A stretch of DNA of 11,373 bases. Origin: Lysobacteraceae bacterium (GTDB taxonomy: Bacteria > Pseudomonadota > Gammaproteobacteria > Xanthomonadales > Xanthomonadaceae). The notes beneath the pieces are model-generated. The model did no database searches. It was not told the DNA's origin and saw only the letters and a list, made by a program, of their open reading frames with translations. A program made the translations under genes and the position numbers. The stretch lies in NCBI GenBank assembly GCA_017990865.1, contig JAGNNB010000057.1, positions 1 through 11,373 of the forward strand, written 5' to 3'. Numbering within the stretch: the stretch's first letter is position 1; every line of letters begins with the position of its first letter. Positions 6,935 through 11,373 of the stretch are shown piece by piece.

Positions 6935-7626
6935 ACCCGTCACCGACATTCGAAACGCTCGCCGACGATGCCTGGCTGGTGCATCTTGGAGACGCGGCCG
7001 ATCCGACATGCAACCCGCGCGTCCACGCGCTCGCCGCGCGCATCCGCAGCGCTTCGCCGGAGTGGTTGCGCGATCTGACGCCCGGGTACGCGAGCCTCGC
7101 GGTGTACTTCGACGGCATGCGCGCCGATCCCGACACCGTGCGCGATTGGCTGGAAGCGCAATGCCGCCAGGATGTCGAATCGACGACGATCTTGCGCGTC
7201 TCGCGAACGATCGAAATTCCCGTGCGCTACGGCGGCGCGTTCGGCGAAGACTTGGATGCCGCCGCCATGGAACTCGGGCTCGCGCCGGAGGCCTTGATCG
7301 CGCGACACAGCGCGCCGCTTTACACCGTCGCGATGATCGGCTTCGCGCCGGGGTTCCCGTATCTCAGCGGTCTCGACCCCGCGCTCGCGTTGCCCAGGCT
7401 CAAGACGCCGCGCACGCGCGTGCCCGCCGGCAGCGTCGGCATCGGTGGCGCGCAGACCGGCCTCTATCCGCGCGAAAGCCCGGGCGGTTGGCGCTTGATC
7501 GGGCGCACGCCGCTGCGCTTGTTCGATCCGCTGCGCATGGAGCCGTCCTTGCTCGCACCCGGCGACCGCGTGCGTTTCGTCGCGATCGACGACGCCGCCT
7601 TCGCAGCGGCGAGCGCTGCTGTATGA
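6931..7626 (+). CDS. pxpB: 5-oxoprolinase subunit PxpB
   Basis: Subunit of the three-part ATP-dependent prokaryotic 5-oxoprolinase, which opens 5-oxoproline (pyroglutamate) to glutamate; it belongs to the KipI / allophanate hydrolase subunit 1 family. With the TTG start at 6931 it is 231 aa (E. coli PxpB is about 218). Family signatures are MIGFAPGFPYLSGLD at about residues 134-148 and the C-terminal RVPAGSVGIGGAQTGLYPR with PGGWRLIGRTP. The TTG overlaps the upstream stop as TTGA. No ATG is available in frame near the expected N-terminus, and the in-frame ATG at 6724 lies deep inside the upstream membrane-protein gene. No SD is seen, consistent with reinitiation. A GTG at 6979 is an alternative but would trim conserved N-terminal sequence. 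pxpC follows after 10 nt. Confidence 0.93.
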   Translation: MNPSPTFETLADDAWLVHLGDAADPTCNPRVHALAARIRSASPEWLRDLTPGYASLAVYFDGMRADPDTVRDWLEAQCRQDVESTTILRVSRTIEIPVRYGGAFGEDLDAAAMELGLAPEALIARHSAPLYTVAMIGFAPGFPYLSGLDPALALPRLKTPRTRVPAGSVGIGGAQTGLYPRESPGGWRLIGRTPLRLFDPLRMEPSLLAPGDRVRFVAIDDAAFAAASAAV

Positions 7627-7636
7627 GTGCGGTCGC

Positions 7637-8635
7637 ATGAACGCATCGCGCATCGATGCCGAAACCACGACCGTCGTCGAGGTCGTCGCGCCCGGAGCGT
7701 TGACCTGCGTGCAGGATCTCGGCCGTTACGGTTGGCGGCATATCGGCGTCGGCGCTGCGGGCACGCTCGATCCCGCGAGCGCGGCGCTCGCGAATCGCTT
7801 GGTCGGCAATCCGGCGAACGCGGCGGTGTTGGAAATCGCGATGACCGGACCGACGCTCGATTTCGCGCGGCCGCTCCGCATCGCGCTGTGCGGCGCGGCT
7901 GTGCAGGCGCGGTTCGAGACGCGCGACGGCGATGCGTTTCCCGTACCCGGCGGCCGTCCGGTGACGCTGCCTGCCGGTCGCTTACGCATCGGCGCACTGC
8001 GCGACGGTGTGCGCGCGTGGTTGGCGCTCTCGGGCGGCATCGACACGCCGCCGGTCCTCGGCAGCCGCAGTACGGACTTGCGCGGCGCTTTCGGTGGGTT
8101 GGACGGCCGCGCATTGCGTGCGGGCGACCGCTTGCCGCTCGGCGCGCATCCGCCGATCAAGGCCACTGCGGCGCACGCACCCGCGTGGTGGGTCTCGCTC
8201 GACGCGACCATCTCGCGCGATGCGCCGATCCGCTTCTTGCCCGCCTGCGACGCCGCCAGCGCGCTGCGCGACCGCGTCTGGCGCGTGGACCCGCGCAGCG
8301 ATCGTCAGGGCCTGCGTCTGGACGGCGACGCATCGCCGCTGGCGTTGCCCGAGCAAGTCTCGGCGGCGGTCGCGCCAGGCACGGTGCAATGTCCACCCGA
8401 CGGCCGTCCGATCGTCTTGCTCGCCGACGCGCAGACCGTCGGCGGCTATCCGCGTTTGGGCCATGTCATCGCCGCCGACCTGCCGCACTTGGCGCAATGC
8501 CGCGCAGGCGACGCGCTGCGCTTCGAGGCGGTGGATCGCGCCACGGCAGCGAACGCATGGCAGCGGCGTCGCGCCGAGATCGCGCGGCTAGAATGGGCGA
8601 TCGACCGTGCGCTCGACGCGCACCCGCGCAGCTGA
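7637..8635 (+). CDS. pxpC: 5-oxoprolinase subunit PxpC
   Basis: Biotin-dependent-carboxylase-like / allophanate hydrolase subunit 2 family (KipA-type), partner of PxpB in the 5-oxoprolinase complex. The 332-aa protein carries the N-terminal family pattern PGALTCVQDLGRYGWRHIGV then GAAGTLDPASAALANRLVGN, the ALSGGIDTPPVLGSRSTDLRG-type core at about 134-154, and the C-terminal ADAQTVGGYPRLGHVI. The length is typical (E. coli about 310 aa). There is no membrane segment. The ATG at 7637 lies 10 nt after pxpB with only a weak SD. The TAGAAT string at 8589-8594 near its 3' end could be an internal promoter for pxpA. Confidence 0.95.
   Translation: MNASRIDAETTTVVEVVAPGALTCVQDLGRYGWRHIGVGAAGTLDPASAALANRLVGNPANAAVLEIAMTGPTLDFARPLRIALCGAAVQARFETRDGDAFPVPGGRPVTLPAGRLRIGALRDGVRAWLALSGGIDTPPVLGSRSTDLRGAFGGLDGRALRAGDRLPLGAHPPIKATAAHAPAWWVSLDATISRDAPIRFLPACDAASALRDRVWRVDPRSDRQGLRLDGDASPLALPEQVSAAVAPGTVQCPPDGRPIVLLADAQTVGGYPRLGHVIAADLPHLAQCRAGDALRFEAVDRATAANAWQRRRAEIARLEWAIDRALDAHPRS
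8589..8594 (+). promoter_or_regulatory. Possible internal -10 box TAGAAT upstream of pxpA
   Basis: TAGAAT lies within the pxpC coding sequence, 94 nt before the pxpA ATG, in the same GC-rich setting as the -10 candidate at 2571. The pxpC-pxpA gap (53 nt) is the longest in the run, which would fit a secondary promoter. No -35 was found, and the hexamer could be chance. Confidence 0.2.
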
Positions 8636-8688
8636 TTCGCGCGGCTGGACCCCGCACTCACCCCTTCGCATCGAACGCCCGGAGCCGC

Positions 8689-9480
8689 ATGCACTGCATC
8701 GATCTCAATTGCGATCTCGGCGAAGGCTGCGGCAACGACGCCGCGCTGGTGCCGTTGATCTCTTCCGCGAATATCTCGTGCGGCGCGCATGCCGGCGACG
8801 CGGCCACGATCCGCGCGACCTTGCGCCTGTGCGCCGCGCACGGCGTCGCCGCCGGCGCGCATCCGGGTTACGTCGATCGCGAACATTTCGGCCGCCGCGA
8901 AACCGGCGACGACGCCGACGCCATCGCCCGCAGCGTGGCCGAGCAACTCGCGACATTCGCCGCGCTCGCCGCCGAGGAAAACGTCGCTGTCTCTCACATC
9001 AAACTGCATGGCGCGCTCTACAACCGCGCGGCCGAAGACGTTGAGGTCGCGGTCGCGGTCGCGGTCGTGCGCACGATCCGAGCGTTCGATCCCACGCTGC
9101 CGCTGTTCGGGCTGTCGGGCTCGGCGCTGCTCGCGATCGCCGCCGATGCGGGATTGCGGGTCGTGCACGAAGTCTTCCCCGATCGCGGCTACGACACCGA
9201 GGGTCGCTTGTTGCCGCGCAGCCGAGCGGGCGCGGTGATCGCCGAGCCGAAAGAGGTCGCCGATCGCGCGTTTCTGCTCGCCGGCATGGGCTTGGCGAAA
9301 GACGAACGCGGCCGTCCGTTGATGCTGCGCGCCGATACGCTCTGCCTGCACGGCGACCGCGACGATGCGGTCGTCGTCGCGCAGGCCGTGCGCGATCGAC
9401 TCGATCGCGCGGGTCTTCGTATCGCGGCCCCGATGAGCGCACCCTCCATGAGCATGACCCCGACGAGCGCGACGCCATGA
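8689..9480 (+). CDS. pxpA: 5-oxoprolinase subunit PxpA (LamB/YcsF family)
   Basis: Third subunit of the PxpABC 5-oxoprolinase. The 263-aa protein has the family landmarks IDLNCDLGEG at residues 3-12, SANISCGAHAGD, GAHPGYVDREHFGRRE, HIKLHGALYN, EVFPDRGYDTEGRLLPR and LCLHGD near the C-terminus. The start at 8689 places DLNCDLGE at the usual position and has GGAG at 8681-8684, though only 4 nt away. The frame stays open leftwards through pxpC, but that is a shadow. A GGTCGC hexamer is repeated about four times at 9045-9067, giving an EVAVAVAVV stretch. The last 16 residues (PMSAPSMSMTPTSATP) are a low-complexity tail beyond the normal family end. The stop overlaps the DUF969 start by 4 nt. Confidence 0.96.
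   Translation: MHCIDLNCDLGEGCGNDAALVPLISSANISCGAHAGDAATIRATLRLCAAHGVAAGAHPGYVDREHFGRRETGDDADAIARSVAEQLATFAALAAEENVAVSHIKLHGALYNRAAEDVEVAVAVAVVRTIRAFDPTLPLFGLSGSALLAIAADAGLRVVHEVFPDRGYDTEGRLLPRSRAGAVIAEPKEVADRAFLLAGMGLAKDERGRPLMLRADTLCLHGDRDDAVVVAQAVRDRLDRAGLRIAAPMSAPSMSMTPTSATP
9045..9067. repeat. Hexanucleotide repeat (GGTCGC, about 4 copies) inside pxpA
   Basis: The unit GGTCGC repeats about 3.8 times without interruption. It codes for alternating Val-Ala in a helix of PxpA, so gain or loss of a unit would add or remove two residues without a frameshift. Confidence 0.75.
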
Positions 9481-10235
9481 CCGGCGAGATCGTGAACTAT
9501 TGGCCATTGCTCGGCGTGTTGGCGGTGATCCTCGGCTTCGCGTTGCGGCTCAATCCGGCGCTGGTGGTGATGACCGCCGGCTTCATCACCGGCCTCGCGG
9601 CGAAACGCTCGCCGCTGGAGATTTTGGATATCGTCGGCAAGGCATTCACCGAAAAGCGTTTCCTGTTGCTGTTCTTGATCGCGTTGCCGGTGGTCGGCTT
9701 GTTGGAGCGACATGGGTTGAAAGAACACACGCAGGCTTGGGTCGCGCGGTTGCGCGGCGCGACCATGAGTCGCTTGCTGATCGCGTACCTGTTCCTGCGC
9801 CAACTGCTCTCCGCGCTGGGGCTGACCAGTGTCGGCGGACATCCGCAGACGGTGCGGCCGCTGATCGCGCCGATGGCCGAAGCCGCCGCGGAAACGGCGC
9901 ACGGCGCCTTATCGCAGGACGAGCGCGAGCGCATCCGCGCGATGGCAGCCGCGACCGACAATGTTGGTCTGTTTTTCGGCGAAGACATCTTCATCGCCTT
10001 CGGCGCGGTGCTGTTGATCCAGGCCTTCTTCGCCGATAACGGCATCGCGTTGGAACCGCTGCAAATCGCGCTATGGGGCATTCCCACCGCGCTGTGCGCG
10101 TTCGCGATCCACGCTTGGCGCATCCATCGCATGGAGCGACGTATCGCACGGAGCGCGCGAGCGTCGGCGCAAGAGCGCGCGCAGCCGACCGATGAGGCGA
10201 ACGTGTCCGAAATCGCCGCTGAAGAACGCGCATGA
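9477..10235 (+). CDS. DUF969 family membrane protein, candidate transporter half
   Basis: A 252-aa inner-membrane protein of the DUF969 family. Hydrophobic segments lie at about residues 8-24, 28-43, 62-77, 98-115, 164-184 and 194-213, followed by a basic and acidic cytoplasmic-looking tail. A conserved-looking polar stretch TSVGGHPQTVRPLIAPMAEAA (about 117-137), followed by TDNVGLFFGEDIFIAFGA, sits between membrane segments, as expected for a substrate-binding loop. It always seems to travel with DUF979; here the two genes overlap by 4 nt. The first four bases also overlap the pxpA stop (ATGA). No biochemical function is established to my knowledge. From context it is probably half of a 5-oxoproline-related permease. 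Confidence 0.9.
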   Translation: MTGEIVNYWPLLGVLAVILGFALRLNPALVVMTAGFITGLAAKRSPLEILDIVGKAFTEKRFLLLFLIALPVVGLLERHGLKEHTQAWVARLRGATMSRLLIAYLFLRQLLSALGLTSVGGHPQTVRPLIAPMAEAAAETAHGALSQDERERIRAMAAATDNVGLFFGEDIFIAFGAVLLIQAFFADNGIALEPLQIALWGIPTALCAFAIHAWRIHRMERRIARSARASAQERAQPTDEANVSEIAAEERA

Positions 10236-11188
10236 TCGGCCTGACCTGGGTGTATTGGCTGCTCGGCGCGTATTTCGCGGCGCTGGCGTGGCGCGGCCTG
10301 CGCGACCGCGGCAATCCGCGACGCCATACCACCGCGCTGTTTTGGGCATTGCTCGCGTTTCTGTTGTTCGCGGCCGAGCGCATGCCGCCGCGCGCCGTCG
10401 GCGTTTGCGTCGTCGTACTGGTGCTGATCGCCGGCTTCGGCGGCTTGCGCAGCGGTCGCTACGACGACAGCAATCCCGAGGACAAACGCAACGACGCTGC
10501 ACGGTTCGGGCATCGCTTGTTCTGGCCCGCGTTGCTGATCCCGGCGATCACACTCGTCGGCACGCTCGCGCTCGGCCGCATCGCGATCGACGGCAAGCCG
10601 TTGTTCGAAAACGCGAACGCGGCGACGCTGAGTTCGCTCGCCCTCGCCTGCTCCATCGCGCTGATCGCCGCCTGCATCAGCCTGCGGCAGGCGCCGACGG
10701 CGGCGCTGGAACAGTCGCGACGCTTGGTCGATGCCATCGGCTGGGCCGCGTTGTTGCCGTTGCTGCTGGCGACGCTGGGCAGCGTATTCACCGCCTCAGG
10801 AGTGGGCGATGCGGTCTCGGGCGTGGTGCGGCATGTGATTCCGGTCGATAACGCGTTCCTGGTCGTCGTCGCCTACGCGCTTGGCATGGCGATGTTCACC
10901 ATCGTCATGGGCAATGCCTTCGCCGCGTTCCCGGTGATGACCGCGGGCATCGGCCTGCCGCTGCTGGTGACATTGCACGGCGCCGACGCAGCGTCCATGG
11001 CGGCGATCGGCATGCTCTCGGGCTATTGCGGCACACTGATGACGCCGATGGCGGCGAATTTCAATCTCGTGCCCGCGGCATTATTGGAACTGCGCGATCC
11101 GTACGGCGTGATCCGCGCGCAATGGCGCACCGGCGCGCTGCTGCTGTTGTGCAATATCGCGTTGATGTACGTCATCGTGTTCCGCTGA
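10232..11188 (+). CDS. DUF979 family membrane protein, candidate transporter half
   Basis: A 318-aa polytopic membrane protein of the DUF979 family, with about nine to ten hydrophobic segments: roughly 5-20, 35-49, 56-72, 97-115, 132-151, 168-190, 207-225, 230-246, 252-270 and 298-316. Family-like polar motifs are DDSNPEDKRNDAARFG (about 77-92), GNAFAAFPVMTAGIGLP and GYCGTLMTPMAANFNLVP. The last two resemble the re-entrant Gly/Pro/Asn-rich loops of secondary transporters. The gene starts inside the DUF969 stop (ATGA), so the two proteins are likely made in fixed ratio. Pcp begins 16 nt downstream. The role is inferred from the neighbours only: import (or export) of 5-oxoproline or pyroglutamyl peptides. 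Confidence 0.9.
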   Translation: MIGLTWVYWLLGAYFAALAWRGLRDRGNPRRHTTALFWALLAFLLFAAERMPPRAVGVCVVVLVLIAGFGGLRSGRYDDSNPEDKRNDAARFGHRLFWPALLIPAITLVGTLALGRIAIDGKPLFENANAATLSSLALACSIALIAACISLRQAPTAALEQSRRLVDAIGWAALLPLLLATLGSVFTASGVGDAVSGVVRHVIPVDNAFLVVVAYALGMAMFTIVMGNAFAAFPVMTAGIGLPLLVTLHGADAASMAAIGMLSGYCGTLMTPMAANFNLVPAALLELRDPYGVIRAQWRTGALLLLCNIALMYVIVFR

Positions 11189-11204
11189 TCGGGCTCTCGT
11201 CGTC

Positions 11205-11373
11205 ATGTCGCCCTCGCGCACCGTCTTGCTCACCGGCTTCGATCCGTTCGGCGGCGAGACCGTCAACCCGAGTTGGGAAGCCCTGCGTCTTCTGCAAGGC
11301 GACACCATCGCCGGCCATCGCATCGAAACCGCGATGCTGCCCACCGCCTTCGTGCGCGGCGCTTCGGCGCTGT
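11205..11373 (+). CDS. pcp: Pyroglutamyl-peptidase I (pyrrolidone-carboxylate peptidase), 5' part only
   Basis: Cytoplasmic cysteine peptidase of family C15 that removes an N-terminal pyroglutamyl (5-oxoproline) residue from peptides. Only 56 codons are in the window. They carry the diagnostic N-terminus TVLLTGFDPFGGETVNPSWEAL, followed by HRIETAMLPTAF, which is close to the family consensus. The catalytic Glu, Cys and His lie beyond the right edge and cannot be checked. The ATG at 11205 places TGFDPFGG at residues 10-17, as normal. No SD is visible in the 16-nt gap after DUF979. Its product is the substrate of PxpABC, which explains its position in the run. Confidence 0.92.
   Translation, partial: MSPSRTVLLTGFDPFGGETVNPSWEALRLLQGDTIAGHRIETAMLPTAFVRGASAL

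Noticed and set aside
7627..8688. Upstream extension of the pxpA reading frame over all of pxpC
   Set aside because: The extension is an Arg/Ala-rich out-of-frame reading of pxpC; the PxpA family N-terminus starts cleanly at 8689.

Overview
The window is high-GC DNA (about two thirds G+C by eye) from what looks like a gammaproteobacterium, most likely of the Xanthomonadaceae/Lysobacter-Luteimonas type. That placement rests on gene content, GC-rich codon use and the TAGAAT-type -10 boxes sitting just before start codons. It is an inference; no rRNA or marker tree was available.

Left end (1-2515). The window opens with five different perfect or near-perfect hairpins packed back to back (2-150). 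They are followed by the kdpD/kdpE two-component pair, translationally coupled by an ATGA overlap. The visible KdpD matches only the C-terminal half of classical KdpD (four membrane segments, GAF-like region, histidine kinase core). The reading frame is open leftwards through the hairpins to the window edge. KdpD may therefore be a short form, or its N-terminal half may lie upstream with the hairpin array inside the interdomain linker.

Middle (2583-5374). A small HD-domain protein, possibly leaderless, converges on a reverse-strand pair: rimO (methylthiotransferase for ribosomal protein S12) followed 13 nt later by a DUF3025 gene.

Right half (5540-11373). Nine genes on the + strand are tightly packed and often overlap by 4 nt: a dienelactone-hydrolase-family enzyme, a HIT-family protein, a two-TM small membrane protein, pxpB, pxpC, pxpA (the three 5-oxoprolinase subunits), the DUF969 and DUF979 membrane proteins, and the start of pcp (pyroglutamyl peptidase), which runs off the right edge. 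The pcp-pxpABC-DUF969-DUF979 set reads as a coherent module. Pcp would release N-terminal 5-oxoproline from peptides, PxpABC would hydrolyse it to glutamate with ATP, and DUF969/DUF979 are the natural candidates for a two-part transporter of 5-oxoproline or a related compound.

No tRNA, rRNA, CRISPR array, insertion sequence or prophage gene was recognised. The least explained items are the hairpin array in front of (or inside) kdpD and the role of the DUF969/DUF979 pair.
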